Positions 23,582-31,805 of a stretch of DNA of 64,000 bases are shown here, in pieces. Each line of letters opens with the position of its first letter. Positions within the stretch are counted from its first letter, which is position 1. This DNA comes from Sphingomonas telluris (GTDB lineage Bacteria; Pseudomonadota; Alphaproteobacteria; Sphingomonadales; Sphingomonadaceae). A program made the translations under genes and the position numbers. The notes beneath the pieces were generated by a model, which saw only the letters and a program-made list of their open reading frames with translations, was not told the origin of the DNA and did not search any database. The DNA lies in NCBI RefSeq assembly GCF_022568775.1, contig NZ_JAKZHW010000001.1, positions 992,001-1,056,000 of the forward strand. Direction: 5' to 3'.

Positions 23582-25618
23582 ATGGCGAAAAACGAAGCGA
23601 CTGAAGTTGAAACGGCCGATGAGGGCGATGCTCCGCTCATCGACATGAACGATGCGTCGATCAAGAAGATGATGGCGCGCGCCGAAAAGCGCGGCACGAT
23701 CACCATCGACGAGATCAACGCGGCGATCCCGGCCGACCAGAACGAGATGATCGAGGACATAATGTCGCGCTTGTCCGAGCGCGGCGTGACCGTCGTCGAG
23801 AATGCCGAGGACAACGACGACGAGGACGAGGAGAAAGAGGCCGAGCCCGAGGACGAGGTCGATCCCCTCGACGACGGCGGTCCCCGTCCTGCAGCGGCGG
23901 TCAAGAAGGAAGCCGTCGACCGTACCGACGACCCGGTCCGCATGTACCTGCGCGAGATGGGCGCCGTGGAGCTTCTCTCCCGTGAGGGCGAGATCGCCAT
24001 CGCCAAGCGCATCGAGGCCGGCCGCGACATCATGATCTGGGGCCTTTGCGAAAGCCCCATGACCTTCAACGCCATCATCGAATGGTCGAACGCCCTCAAC
24101 GAAGGCCGCATGCAGCTGCGCGAGATCCTCGATCTCGAAGCCATGCTCTCGAAGGGCCCGACCGCCGAGCAGATCGCCGAGAGCGAGGAAGGCGAGGAAG
24201 GCGGCGACGGCGAGATCAGCGAGAAGACCGCCGGCCCGACCATCAAGGAAGAAGAGGACGAGCCCGAAGAGGCCTCCGCCGACGGCGAGGAAGAGGACGA
24301 TATGGTCGAGCGGCGCGCCAAGCCGCAGGCCGAGGAGGAGGACGACGAGAACGCTCTGTCGCTCGCCCAGATGGAAGAGACCCTCAAGCCGCAGGCGCTC
24401 GAGAAGTTCGCGACCATCACGGCCCTCTTCAAGAAATTCTCGAAGCTCCAGGCCTCGCGCCTCGACGCCCTCCAGAGCGGCGCCGAATTCCCCGCGTCCG
24501 ACGAGAAGAAGTACCAGAAGCTCCGCGAGGACCTCACGGCCGAGGTCGAGAGCGTCCAGTTCCACGGCGCCAAGATCGAATATCTCGTCGAGCAGCTGTA
24601 CAGCTACAACCGCCGCCTGATGACGCTCGGCGGCCAGATGCTGCGCCTTGCCGAGCGCCATCGCGTGCCGCGCAAGGCGTTCCTCGAAAGCTACACGGGC
24701 AACGAGCTCGACGACGGCTGGCTCGACCGCGCGTCCGGTATCGACAAGAAGTTCGCCGCCTTCGCCACGTCGGAGCGCGACAGCGTCGAGCGTATCCGCA
24801 TGGATATCTCGGAAATCGCGCAGCAGGTCGGCACCTCGCTGCCCGAATACCGCCGCATCGTGAACATGGTGCAGAAGGGCGAGCGAGAGGCGCGCATCGC
24901 GAAGAAGGAGATGGTCGAGGCCAACCTCCGCCTGGTGATCTCCATCGCCAAGAAGTACACGAACCGCGGCCTGCAGTTCCTGGACCTCATCCAGGAAGGC
25001 AACATCGGCCTGATGAAGGCGGTCGACAAGTTCGAGTACCGCCGCGGCTACAAGTTCTCGACCTACGCCACCTGGTGGATCCGGCAGGCGATTACCCGCT
25101 CGATCGCCGACCAGGCGCGGACCATCCGCATCCCGGTCCACATGATCGAGACGATCAACAAGCTCGTCCGCACGGGCCGCCAGTTCCTGCACGAGACCGG
25201 CCGCGAAGCGACGCCGGAGGAGCTCGCCGAGCGCCTTTCGATGCCGCTCGAAAAGGTCCGCAAGGTGATGAAAATCGCCAAGGAGCCGATCAGCCTCGAA
25301 ACGCCGATCGGCGACGAGGAAGACAGCCACCTGGGCGATTTCATCGAGGACAAGAACGCCGTCATCCCGGTGGACGCCGCGATCCAGTCTAATTTGAAAG
25401 AGACCGTCACCCGTGTGCTGGCGTCTCTGACGCCGCGTGAGGAGCGCGTGCTGCGCATGCGCTTCGGGATTGGGATGAACACCGATCATACGCTGGAAGA
25501 GGTCGGGCAGCAGTTCTCGGTGACGCGTGAGCGTATTCGTCAGATCGAGGCGAAGGCGTTGCGGAAGCTCAAGCATCCTAGCCGGAGCCGGAAGATGCGG
25601 AGTTTCCTGGACCAGTAG
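23582..25618 (+). CDS. rpoD: RNA polymerase primary sigma factor RpoD (sigma-70)
   Basis: A 678-residue primary sigma factor. Region 1.1 (about 20-80) and an acidic linker precede region 1.2 ([21 protein letters not shown]). A long acidic non-conserved region (about 195-260, runs of Glu/Asp) follows. Region 2 has [20 protein letters not shown] and [19 protein letters not shown] (-10 recognition); region 3 has [15 protein letters not shown]; region 4.2 ends [20 protein letters not shown] (-35 recognition helix-turn-helix). It lies 11 bp after dnaG. Downstream it abuts the repeat that borders the HEPN island. Confidence 0.97.
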   Translation: MAKNEATEVETADEGDAPLIDMNDASIKKMMARAEKRGTITIDEINAAIPADQNEMIEDIMSRLSERGVTVVENAEDNDDEDEEKEAEPEDEVDPLDDGGPRPAAAVKKEAVDRTDDPVRMYLREMGAVELLSREGEIAIAKRIEAGRDIMIWGLCESPMTFNAIIEWSNALNEGRMQLREILDLEAMLSKGPTAEQIAESEEGEEGGDGEISEKTAGPTIKEEEDEPEEASADGEEEDDMVERRAKPQAEEEDDENALSLAQMEETLKPQALEKFATITALFKKFSKLQASRLDALQSGAEFPASDEKKYQKLREDLTAEVESVQFHGAKIEYLVEQLYSYNRRLMTLGGQMLRLAERHRVPRKAFLESYTGNELDDGWLDRASGIDKKFAAFATSERDSVERIRMDISEIAQQVGTSLPEYRRIVNMVQKGEREARIAKKEMVEANLRLVISIAKKYTNRGLQFLDLIQEGNIGLMKAVDKFEYRRGYKFSTYATWWIRQAITRSIADQARTIRIPVHMIETINKLVRTGRQFLHETGREATPEELAERLSMPLEKVRKVMKIAKEPISLETPIGDEEDSHLGDFIEDKNAVIPVDAAIQSNLKETVTRVLASLTPREERVLRMRFGIGMNTDHTLEEVGQQFSVTRERIRQIEAKALRKLKHPSRSRKMRSFLDQ

Positions 25619-25623
25619 TTGAG

Positions 25624-25738
25624 CCGCCGAGCGCAGCGCCGCCGACGCGTAGCGTCGGCGAAGCAGCGCAAAGAGACGGCGAGATACGGCCGGCGCGCGA
25701 GCGAGCGGCCTAAGCCGCGCTGCGAGACGCGTCCGACG
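25624..25738 (-). repeat. Dispersed intergenic repeat, copy 1 (inverted relative to copies 2 and 3)
   Basis: About 115 bp directly after rpoD. Its reverse complement aligns along its length with 28482-28596. The best block, 25689-25738, matches the reverse complement of 28482-28531 at 46 of 50 positions. It contains a perfect hairpin (25640-25648 with 25652-25660, CGCCGACGC/GCGTCGGCG, 3-base loop) that may end rpoD transcription, and a second GCGGC/GCCGC hairpin. It ends four bases before the stop codon of the HEPN gene. It lacks the CGTCACGGG hairpin that precedes copy 2. Confidence 0.75.
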
Positions 25739-25742
25739 CCAC

Positions 25743-27554
25743 CTATTCGGGGGCGCCGATCAGCACGTCGGCGCGAGTTGCGTAACGCGGACGCGCCCAT
25801 ATCAACCTGCTCCGGAAGTCTTCTTCCGACAACGCAGCGTCCTCCAGCCTCCGATGGTAGGCTTCAAGTTCCATCTTCGCGTAATTAAAGATCCGAGCGT
25901 AGGTTTTGAATCCGCTGGATCCGCACGAAAAGTCGTTAGCGGATTCAAGCGCTTGGTCGAAATATTCGTGCGCTGTTTCGATGACGCTTCGCAGCCAAGC
26001 GGGCGACGTTCCCTGATGAACAACCAAGTTTCGCGCACGGTAAATACGACGCAACTGCCAGACTACTCGCTCTTGGTGAGCGTTGATCTTCTCAAGCGCC
26101 GCCTTTTGATCTCTAAATTCCGAGCGCAGGGTGAAGCAGCGATATCTCAGCAATTCAAAGTCGCCCATCTTATCGAATAATTGAGCTAATGCGGGCTCCG
26201 AAGAGGAATGAGTCAGTAAGAGCAGAACGCGCTGCGTAATCGAAGAGTCCTTCCCGCCAAAATTTTGAAGTGCGCGTGTCACCTCCCTCCGATTCCAGCG
26301 GAGCAGGTCGTATGATGCACGCTCAAACAGACGTCTGACGTAAGCAAGTCCGATACACGGCGTCACGGCGGCAATTACATCATCGACCTTACTCTTGCCC
26401 GCGCGGGACGGCGCCAAAGTCTCCAGGGATATCCAAAGATTTAGAAGTTGGTTCTGAGGCGACTCTGCCTCAAGGCTCATTGAGTGAAACTCAGATATGC
26501 TTTCAAAACGCGTCCTATCCACCCCTCGTGGGAGGGCGGATTTCTGAAGCAGCGTATCTAGTCGCTTAGCCGCCTTCTGGGGCCGATCGTCAGTTGAGGA
26601 ATGGATACGTGACTGATCTCTGAAGACACATTTGATTTCGTTCGCGCAGCATCCCTGTTCCAGCACGACTTTCGGACCAAGCGAGAAGTGGCGCTTGTGG
26701 TGATACACCCGGAACAGATTCTGGATGATCCCGACTTTGGCCTCAGCAGTCTGGATAGCTGAATACGGGTCGTAGGCTGGAACATCAGAAACCAGGAGAT
26801 ATCGGCTACCAAGTGTCTCGCCCATGAAGTCCTTCGCCTCGGCGTTCGTCGCGAACGGTTTTGGAAGCTTGGTCGAGACTTTCAAACCTAGCATGGATAG
26901 ACTTGACTGGGAGATATCGGTGACAACCCTATCGGCCGAAAAACACACTTCGAACTTATGATGATGAGGATATACTTCTTTGAAAAAGTCCTGAAGTGAA
27001 TGATCATCTAACACGTCTTCAACGTTCTCAAAAAAGAACTTTACGACGGATAAATACAAATGCTTCCTGCTTACACCCATGTTCTCAAGAGATGAGACGA
27101 GCTCCAGTACCAGCCGCTCTATTATCCCTTTCTTACCTTCGTTTACTGCGGATATGAGTTGCTTCATTACCTCGTTGATATACGTGCGCTGTGATATCTC
27201 GTCGCGCAACACGGAGAGGTTTCGTTGAAGTTCCGCCATGTCCGACGTCCTAAGTTTCGACAAAATGTCGCGCTCAGGAACGAACATAGACTTATAAGCC
27301 GATCTAGCGGACAGCCTTTTACATAATTCAGATATAATGGGTTCGATTGATGCTTCCGAGACGCCAGGCTCTTCTCGCATCAGTCGTCCGACTTGCGAGA
27401 AGGCCTCATAAACCAGACTGGGTATATTAACGGCTGGCGCTCGGTGGCTATCTAGCGAGTAGTCGAATGTGGCTTCCTCAAACCGTTGCGCGAAGAAAAG
27501 CAGGCCTTCTTTATTATCCAGTCCGTTGAATTTGGCAGTATCACGCAAAAGCAT
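25743..27554 (-). CDS. HEPN-domain (R-X4-H) protein, putative defence RNase
   Basis: A 603-residue soluble protein I cannot assign to a named family. Near the C-terminus is Arg508-Asn-Leu-Val-Val-His513 (RARNLVVHQG), the R-N-x3-H catalytic motif of HEPN ribonucleases, preceded by a helix LLNLWISLETL (about 370-380) with the conserved acidic residue Glu378; both are hallmarks of the ApeA-like HEPN domain found in phage-defence proteins. The N-terminal 350 residues have no motif I recognise (a helical part to about 180, then a mixed part with HHHKFEVCFS and EQGCCANEIKC). GGAGG five bases before the ATG at 27554 sets the start; the GTG two codons earlier is too close. Base composition is strikingly low (40 G+C in 120 at 26941-27060, against 42 in 60 in gyrA at 1141-1200), pointing to transfer. 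It is flanked by inverted repeats. Confidence 0.7.
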   Translation of the reverse strand: MLLRDTAKFNGLDNKEGLLFFAQRFEEATFDYSLDSHRAPAVNIPSLVYEAFSQVGRLMREEPGVSEASIEPIISELCKRLSARSAYKSMFVPERDILSKLRTSDMAELQRNLSVLRDEISQRTYINEVMKQLISAVNEGKKGIIERLVLELVSSLENMGVSRKHLYLSVVKFFFENVEDVLDDHSLQDFFKEVYPHHHKFEVCFSADRVVTDISQSSLSMLGLKVSTKLPKPFATNAEAKDFMGETLGSRYLLVSDVPAYDPYSAIQTAEAKVGIIQNLFRVYHHKRHFSLGPKVVLEQGCCANEIKCVFRDQSRIHSSTDDRPQKAAKRLDTLLQKSALPRGVDRTRFESISEFHSMSLEAESPQNQLLNLWISLETLAPSRAGKSKVDDVIAAVTPCIGLAYVRRLFERASYDLLRWNRREVTRALQNFGGKDSSITQRVLLLLTHSSSEPALAQLFDKMGDFELLRYRCFTLRSEFRDQKAALEKINAHQERVVWQLRRIYRARNLVVHQGTSPAWLRSVIETAHEYFDQALESANDFSCGSSGFKTYARIFNYAKMELEAYHRRLEDAALSEEDFRSRLIWARPRYATRADVLIGAPE

Positions 27555-27695
27555 CGACACCTCCGGCTGAACTTCACCGAGCGGTTCGCTGCGTAGCTCA
27601 AACGAATGCTCAGTGAAACGCCCTTATGAGACTAAGTTCAGTGACCTCGCACGCGTCTCGCGCCGCGCGGCTCAGCTCACTGCTTACGTGTTGTC

Positions 27696-27929
27696 TTAAC
27701 TTCTCCCGTAATCCCACTCTTCGACGATGCCGGAGGGATGAGGCTTGCCTTGGTCACGCAGCGCCTTCGCAAGTTTGTTGAATAAGTGGGGGTGGCCTCT
27801 CTTGCTGGTGGGATCGGCGTTGATCGTGGAGAGACCGTGCTCGGGAATGCGGAGGTGAATATCTCCGGCAGTCTCATCGAACCACAGTCCGATTGTGACC
27901 TCGGCCGTCTTAGCGTTAGGTTTTACCAT
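27696..27929 (-). CDS. Small hypothetical protein in HEPN island
   Basis: A 77-residue protein (MVKPNAKTAEVTIGLWFDET...) with a strand-rich first half (EVTIGLWFDETAGDIHLRIP) and a helical second half (SKRGHPHLFNKLAKALRDQG). The composition looks like real coding sequence. No family recognised. The stop of the upstream gene overlaps a GTG three codons before the chosen ATG (GTGA), so translation could start at 27938 (80 residues). It is separated from the HEPN gene by 141 bp, which contain a short stretch (about 27651-27672) resembling part of the dispersed repeat. Confidence 0.6.
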   Translation of the reverse strand: MVKPNAKTAEVTIGLWFDETAGDIHLRIPEHGLSTINADPTSKRGHPHLFNKLAKALRDQGKPHPSGIVEEWDYGRS

Positions 27930-27934
27930 TCTGC

Positions 27935-28420
27935 TCACCAATCATCAGTTTTCGTCGGCCCCTTCATCACGCAAATGGCAACGGCGGTCGCTGAATTGGT
28001 GAAGGCCGCCTCGGCGCTCTTCCATTGCGACCCCCACCACTTGCCGATTGGGCCCCAACCTCCGCCAGCGGTGTCATTGAATCTCTCCAAAGCCGTCTGA
28101 TCGATCCTGAAGCGACCCTCGCGAGCCTCGAAGGTAAAACGACTGCGTATCTTGAAAACTGGGAAACTGCCGTGCGTCGTGGCGTTGCGCGCGACTATGA
28201 TCCCGTTGTCCAGGTCTTGGCTAATGATGAGTTGAGCATCGACGGTCCCGCCAGCTAGGTGCTGCGCAATGCAAATGTTGGCTCGCTGAGCGATTTCTTT
28301 CTTGGTGCCTTGAGCTTGATAGATTTGGCTCGTTACGCTGGTCAGATATTCATGGGCGTTAGCAGGCGTCGCAAAGCCAACAGCGAACCCAACTAGCGCA
28401 TTTCTACAGATCGTCGACAT
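27935..28420 (-). CDS. Secreted hypothetical protein in HEPN island
   Basis: A 161-residue protein with a signal peptide (about 1-22, ending ATPANA before HEYL). The mature part has a helix with QIYQAQGTKKEIAQRAN, two central strands (DAQLIISQDLDNGIIVARN, FKIRSRFTFEAREGRFRI) and a Trp/Gly-rich region GGGWGPIGKWWG followed by an Ala-rich helix. The two-strand-plus-Trp layout resembles small secreted proteins with a TBP-like fold (DUF4468-type), but this is weak. First of the three leftward island genes. Confidence 0.6.
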   Translation of the reverse strand: MSTICRNALVGFAVGFATPANAHEYLTSVTSQIYQAQGTKKEIAQRANICIAQHLAGGTVDAQLIISQDLDNGIIVARNATTHGSFPVFKIRSRFTFEAREGRFRIDQTALERFNDTAGGGWGPIGKWWGSQWKSAEAAFTNSATAVAICVMKGPTKTDDW

Positions 28421-28458
28421 CAGCGCCCCCGCTTGAATGCTGAGAATATTGGAGAAAT

Positions 28459-28596
28459 CGTCACGGGAGTAAATCCCGTGACGTCGGACGCGACTTGCGG
28501 CGCGGCTTAGGCCGCTTGCTCGCGCGCCGGCCGGCCTTCACCGGCTCTTCGCGCTGCTCCGGCGGCGCTCCGCGCCGGCGTCGCTGCGCTCGGCGG
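28459..28596 (+). repeat. Dispersed intergenic repeat, copy 2, with leading hairpin
   Basis: It starts with a perfect 9-bp hairpin (CGTCACGGG at 28459-28467 with CCCGTGACG at 28475-28483, 7-base loop) and continues for about 115 bp that align with the reverse complement of copy 1. It shares an exact 19-base block (28472-28490) with copy 3 (29612-29630). It lies between the island's first gene and the csbD-like gene and forms the right border of the HEPN island. Confidence 0.75.
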
Positions 28597-28660
28597 TTTC
28601 TGCAGCATCTTGGTCGGCGTTCGCGCGTTTAGCCTCACAAACGAACTGAGGGAGTTTCGG

Positions 28661-28909
28661 ATGAACATCGACACGGTCGCAGGCGAAGGCACGATTGTGA
28701 AAGGTCGGATCAAGGAAAACCTTGGTGACGCGACAGGTGACCCCTTGCTCCAGCGCGATGGCATGATGGACCAGGCCGCCGGTTCGTTGCGGCAGGGGTT
28801 CGGAGGATTGCGCGACTTCGTTCGTCGGCAGCCCCTGGCCGCAGCGCTCATTGCGGGCCTTGCCGGTGCATTGTTTCTCGGCGGCCGCCAGCGACGCCGC
28901 AGAGGCTGA
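28661..28909 (+). CDS. CsbD family stress protein with C-terminal membrane helix
   Basis: An 82-residue protein: residues 1-47 match the CsbD family (MNIDTVAGEGTIVKGRIKE, LGDATGDPLLQRDGMMDQAAG), followed by a membrane segment (about 58-75) and an Arg-rich end. CsbD proteins are general-stress proteins of unknown activity. GAGGGAG at 28648-28654 selects the ATG at 28661; the longer frame runs into repeat copy 2. Confidence 0.88.
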   Translation: MNIDTVAGEGTIVKGRIKENLGDATGDPLLQRDGMMDQAAGSLRQGFGGLRDFVRRQPLAAALIAGLAGALFLGGRQRRRRG

Positions 28910-28929
28910 AGAACTTACCGGCCCGGCGG

Positions 28930-29265
28930 CTACCGACTCTGGGAAGTCTTGATCTGTGCGTCCGCAGCTTCTTTGACGGCATCGGCTCGCATGTCCGCCT
29001 GCTTGCGAACGATCTTCGCTTCCTTGGTCAGGGCGTCCGCGCGGACACTTAGGCGTTCTCCCGTCAAACCCCCCGACTGTTTGGCCTGCTCCTTCAAGTC
29101 GGAAGCTTGCCGGTCGAGGCGGGTGGCTTCGGCTTCAGCCTGGTTCTCGATGGCCGCGCCACGCTGTTGCGCGTCACTCCGTACCTGCTCCGCATACTTC
29201 TGGTCCGGAGTTTTCTGACAAGCGGCGGCCACGGCGAGCAGGGGCAAGACTATTACCAGACGCAT
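28930..29265 (-). CDS. Small coiled-coil lipoprotein
   Basis: A 111-residue lipoprotein. Signal MRLVIVLPLLAVAAAC gives the lipidated Cys16. The mature part is almost entirely charged alpha-helix/coiled coil (AEQVRSDAQQRGAAIENQAE, ATRLDRQASDLKEQAKQ, KIVRKQADMRADAVKEAAD). No family recognised. It is convergent with the csbD-like gene (20-bp gap). Confidence 0.8.
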   Translation of the reverse strand: MRLVIVLPLLAVAAACQKTPDQKYAEQVRSDAQQRGAAIENQAEAEATRLDRQASDLKEQAKQSGGLTGERLSVRADALTKEAKIVRKQADMRADAVKEAADAQIKTSQSR

Positions 29266-29598
29266 TCAACACCTCATCGCAGCTCGACTGTTGAAACGCG
29301 TACCTGCGCTTGATGTGCCCCGTTCTTCGTCCTGGATGCCAGCGCGGGGCAAAGGATCACGCGCGCGATCCTCCAGTGCGCATTAAGCGCTGTCCTACAT
29401 CCCAACGCCTGTGCCTTAACCCGGCGGATGCCGGCGCAACCGCTCAACCTGTCGATCTTCTATTATGCCGATCGGGCCCACCCGCGGCCGCCTCGCGCGT
29501 TGAGGAGTGAACTTAGCGAACTTCGGCGCGGGCGCTCACGCGCGCGGCACAGTCAACTTGGTCAATTTCCCCTTGGGAAATCTCCAACAGCAGGGGGC

Positions 29599-29718
29599 CG
29601 TCACGAGAGTGAATCCCGTGACGTCGGACGGGCTCGGCGGTGCCGACCCGCCGGCCGGCCTTCGCGCTCTCTTCGCGCTGCGTCGCGATTGCTGAGCAAT
29701 CCCTGCGCTGCGCTCGGG
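29599..29718 (+). repeat. Dispersed intergenic repeat, copy 3
   Basis: A diverged copy in the same orientation as copy 2: the hairpin GTCACGAG...CCCGTGAC with mismatches, the exact 19-base block shared with copy 2 (29612-29630), then CCGGCCGGCCTTC, TTCGCGCTG and GCGCTGCGCTCGGG blocks in the same order. It occupies most of the 3' half of the 462-bp gap 29266-29727. I see no convincing gene in the rest of that gap. Confidence 0.65.
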
Positions 29719-29727
29719 CGCTTGGGC

Positions 29728-30324
29728 TTACTTAAGCCCCTTCGCCATGTTCAGGTGCGCCGTAACCGTCGGCACCAGCCCGTTGGCGAAGGTCTTCAGC
29801 TGCTCATTGTCGCCCGAGGCCGCGTAATTCTTCAGCGCATCGAGCGTCTTCTGGTGAGCATCGACTTGCGCCGAAGCGTAGGCGGTGTCGAACGCCGCTC
29901 CCTTCGCCGCCTTGAGGCTGTCGAGCGTCGCCTGCTGCTCGGGCGTCAGCGTATCGTCGGGCGTGATCGCCGGGCTGAGCCCGCTGGCCGTGCTCTTCAG
30001 CTTGGCGGTCGATTCGGTGTGGGCCTTGATCATCTGCGCGGCGAACTTCTTGACCGCCGCGGAGCTCGCCGACGCTTCCGCCAGCTTCGAGCTTTCGATC
30101 TCGAACCGGTCGCTCGCCGCCGCCGTATTGGCGAAGCCCTGCGCCGTCAGCGGCGAAGGCGCGACGGCCGCGTCGTTGGCGACCATGCCATTGTCGACGA
30201 CCACGCCATTGTCGATCGCGACGTTCATGTCCGCCGCCGTGTTGTCGGCCGCCTCGTCGTGCCTGCCGCAGGCGCCCAGCGCCAGCACTGCACCGGAAAC
30301 GAAAATCACTAGCCTGTTCTGCAT
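29728..30324 (-). CDS. DUF4142 family lipoprotein
   Basis: A 198-residue lipoprotein with lipobox LGAC (Cys19), an Asn/Asp/Val-rich linker (about 25-52), and a DUF4142 ferritin-like helical bundle: ASDRFEIESSKLAEASASSA, KKFAAQMIKAHTEST, TLDSLKAAKGAAFDTAYASAQVDAHQKTLDAL, NEQLKTFANGLVPTVTAHL. The family is common among stress and envelope proteins; some members retain metal ligands (His and Glu visible here). GAGGAG precedes the ATG and an EcfG-type promoter lies just upstream. Confidence 0.9.
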   Translation of the reverse strand: MQNRLVIFVSGAVLALGACGRHDEAADNTAADMNVAIDNGVVVDNGMVANDAAVAPSPLTAQGFANTAAASDRFEIESSKLAEASASSAAVKKFAAQMIKAHTESTAKLKSTASGLSPAITPDDTLTPEQQATLDSLKAAKGAAFDTAYASAQVDAHQKTLDALKNYAASGDNEQLKTFANGLVPTVTAHLNMAKGLK

Positions 30325-30347
30325 ATTGGCTCTCCTCGCTGCGGCAA

Positions 30348-30372
30348 AACGAGCCGGTGCGGAGGGCGTTCC
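30348..30372 (-). promoter_or_regulatory. EcfG-type promoter of the DUF4142 gene
   Basis: On the minus strand GGAAC (30372-30368), a 16-base spacer and CGTT (30351-30348) match the consensus exactly. The start codon of the DUF4142 gene is 24 bases downstream. Confidence 0.65.
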
Positions 30373-30384
30373 GCTTGTTTTGAA

Positions 30385-30409
30385 GGAGCTTAGCCCCGCT
30401 ACGGTCGTT
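30385..30409 (+). promoter_or_regulatory. EcfG-like promoter of the DUF3597 gene
   Basis: GGAGC at 30385-30389 (one mismatch to GGAAC), 16-base spacer, CGTT at 30406-30409; the GTG start is 32 bases downstream. It is arranged back-to-back with the minus-strand promoter. Confidence 0.45.
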
Positions 30410-30440
30410 GAAGACCGCGACCATTTTACAGGAGGCAGCG

Positions 30441-30845
30441 GTGAGCATTTTCGGCAAGATCATGAACAAGATTTTCCATCACGGCGAAGCCAAGGCCCAG
30501 GCGCCCGCCACGCCTCAGACCCAGCCTATCACGCATGACGGCGCCACCATCGCGGCCCCCGCCCCGGCTCAGGCCGCTCCGGCCCAGAACGTCGACGTCG
30601 GCGTGGTGCTCAGCGAAATGGCGGCGATGAAGGGTGGCGGCGGGAACTACCAGACGTCGATCGTCGACCTGCTCAAGCTGCTCGACCTCGATTCCAGCCT
30701 CAGCGCCCGCAAGGAGCTCGCGAACGAGCTCAACGTGCACGTCGGCGCCGACGGCAGCGCCGAGGAGAACATCGCCCTGCACAAGGCCGTGATGCAGAAG
30801 CTCGCCGAAAATGGAGGCGTCGTCCCGGAGAGCCTCAGGAACTAG
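30441..30845 (+). CDS. DUF3597 family protein
   Basis: A 134-residue protein: N-terminal SIFGKIMNKIFHHG motif of DUF3597, a Pro/Ala/Gln linker, then a compact C-terminal domain (VDVGVVLSEMAAMKGG, YQTSIVDLLKLLDLDSSLSARKELANELNV) that is related to KerA/LysM-less small domains of unknown function. AGGAGGC just upstream selects the GTG start at 30441; an 11-codon longer frame has no ribosome-binding site. Probably part of the general stress regulon. Confidence 0.88.
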   Translation: MSIFGKIMNKIFHHGEAKAQAPATPQTQPITHDGATIAAPAPAQAAPAQNVDVGVVLSEMAAMKGGGGNYQTSIVDLLKLLDLDSSLSARKELANELNVHVGADGSAEENIALHKAVMQKLAENGGVVPESLRN

Positions 30846-30949
30846 AAACCTCCCGAAGCCCGCGCGCCTTCAATTCGGCGCGCGGGCAAGCCGTTTCGTG
30901 GCACGGCCCACTTGAACCCTAGCGAGTGACTAGGGTATCGATCGCCTCA

Positions 30950-31129
30950 ATGTCGGAACGTGCCTCATCAATCGCCGATCAGCCCAAGGCCGGGCGTCAG
31001 TCCCGCGGCCAGTTGCTCGATGCGATCGTCGCGCAGCTTGAGGGAATGTCGTTCGGATCGCTGGTGATCACGGTCCACGACGGCCGCATCGTCCAACTGG
31101 AGAGGACCGAGAAGACCCGCCTGTTCTAA
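30950..31129 (+). CDS. YezD family (DUF2292) small protein
   Basis: A 59-residue protein whose second half has the YezD/DUF2292 signature: an amphipathic helix (LLDAIVAQLEGMSFGSLVI) followed by TVHDGRIVQLERTEKTRL. The function is unknown; homologues occur near sulfur-assimilation genes in other bacteria, but none are here. The start could also be the GTG at 30926 (eight codons earlier); neither has a strong ribosome-binding site. Confidence 0.75.
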   Translation: MSERASSIADQPKAGRQSRGQLLDAIVAQLEGMSFGSLVITVHDGRIVQLERTEKTRLF

Positions 31130-31184
31130 TACCCCGGCCGACCGAACCACCGGAGGCTCTCACCGCAACGGAAGGGAGATACCA

Positions 31185-31805
31185 ATGGTGCTGTTCGAGA
31201 AGATCCAATCGCAAGTCGCCGCCGCCGAAGACCCCGCAGTGCTCATCCTGCCCGGCCTGCACGACTCACCCCGGCTGCACTGGCAGAGCTACTGGCAGCA
31301 ATTGTTCGGCTTCCCCAAGGTCGAGTTCGGCGACTGGGACGCTCCGACGCTGCACGGCTGGACCAGCAGGCTCGACGAAGCCGTGTCCGACGCTCCGGCG
31401 CGCGTTATCCTCGTCGGCCACAGCCTCGGCTGTCTCGCCGCCGCCTGGTGGGCGAGGACTTCGACTCAGGCGCGGAAGGTTGCCGGCGCCCTGCTCGTCG
31501 CCCCGCCGGACGTGGACCGCGAGGACTGTCCTCACGTCCTCCGCGACTTCCGGCCGGCGCCCGACGGCGCCCTGCCCTTCCGCTCGACGCTCGTCGCCAG
31601 CCGCAACGACCCGTTCGCCTGCTTCGCAAGCTCCGAGCGAATGGCCCGTACGTGGGGCAGCCAGCTCGTCGACTGCGGCAATGCCGGGCACATCAATGCG
31701 GACTCGGGGCTCGGCTATTGGACCACGGGCGTGTCGCTGCTCACGCGCCTCATGGAGCGGAACGACGGCCTGCCGGTCCGGAACTGGTTGTTGCGGAGCG
31801 CCTAG
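31185..31805 (+). CDS. RBBP9/YdeN family alpha/beta hydrolase
   Basis: A 206-residue serine hydrolase. The nucleophile elbow is GHSLG with Ser80; Asp142 (LVASRNDPF) and His169 (GNAGHINADSG) complete the triad, all at family positions. N-terminal ILPGLHDSPRLHWQ is characteristic. Substrates are unknown for this family. GAAGGGAG precedes the ATG. It ends with a CTAG shared with the convergent small gene. Confidence 0.92.
   Translation: MVLFEKIQSQVAAAEDPAVLILPGLHDSPRLHWQSYWQQLFGFPKVEFGDWDAPTLHGWTSRLDEAVSDAPARVILVGHSLGCLAAAWWARTSTQARKVAGALLVAPPDVDREDCPHVLRDFRPAPDGALPFRSTLVASRNDPFACFASSERMARTWGSQLVDCGNAGHINADSGLGYWTTGVSLLTRLMERNDGLPVRNWLLRSA

Noticed and set aside
23147..25576. 809-codon minus-strand open frame opposite dnaG/rpoD, and similar long frames opposite putA, pdhB and mfd
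   Set aside because: These are antisense shadows caused by high GC and biased third positions; the plus-strand genes are unmistakable.
29428..30312. 294-codon plus-strand frame
   Set aside because: It is an Arg-rich shadow of the DUF4142 gene and repeat copy 3, without ribosome-binding site or domain.
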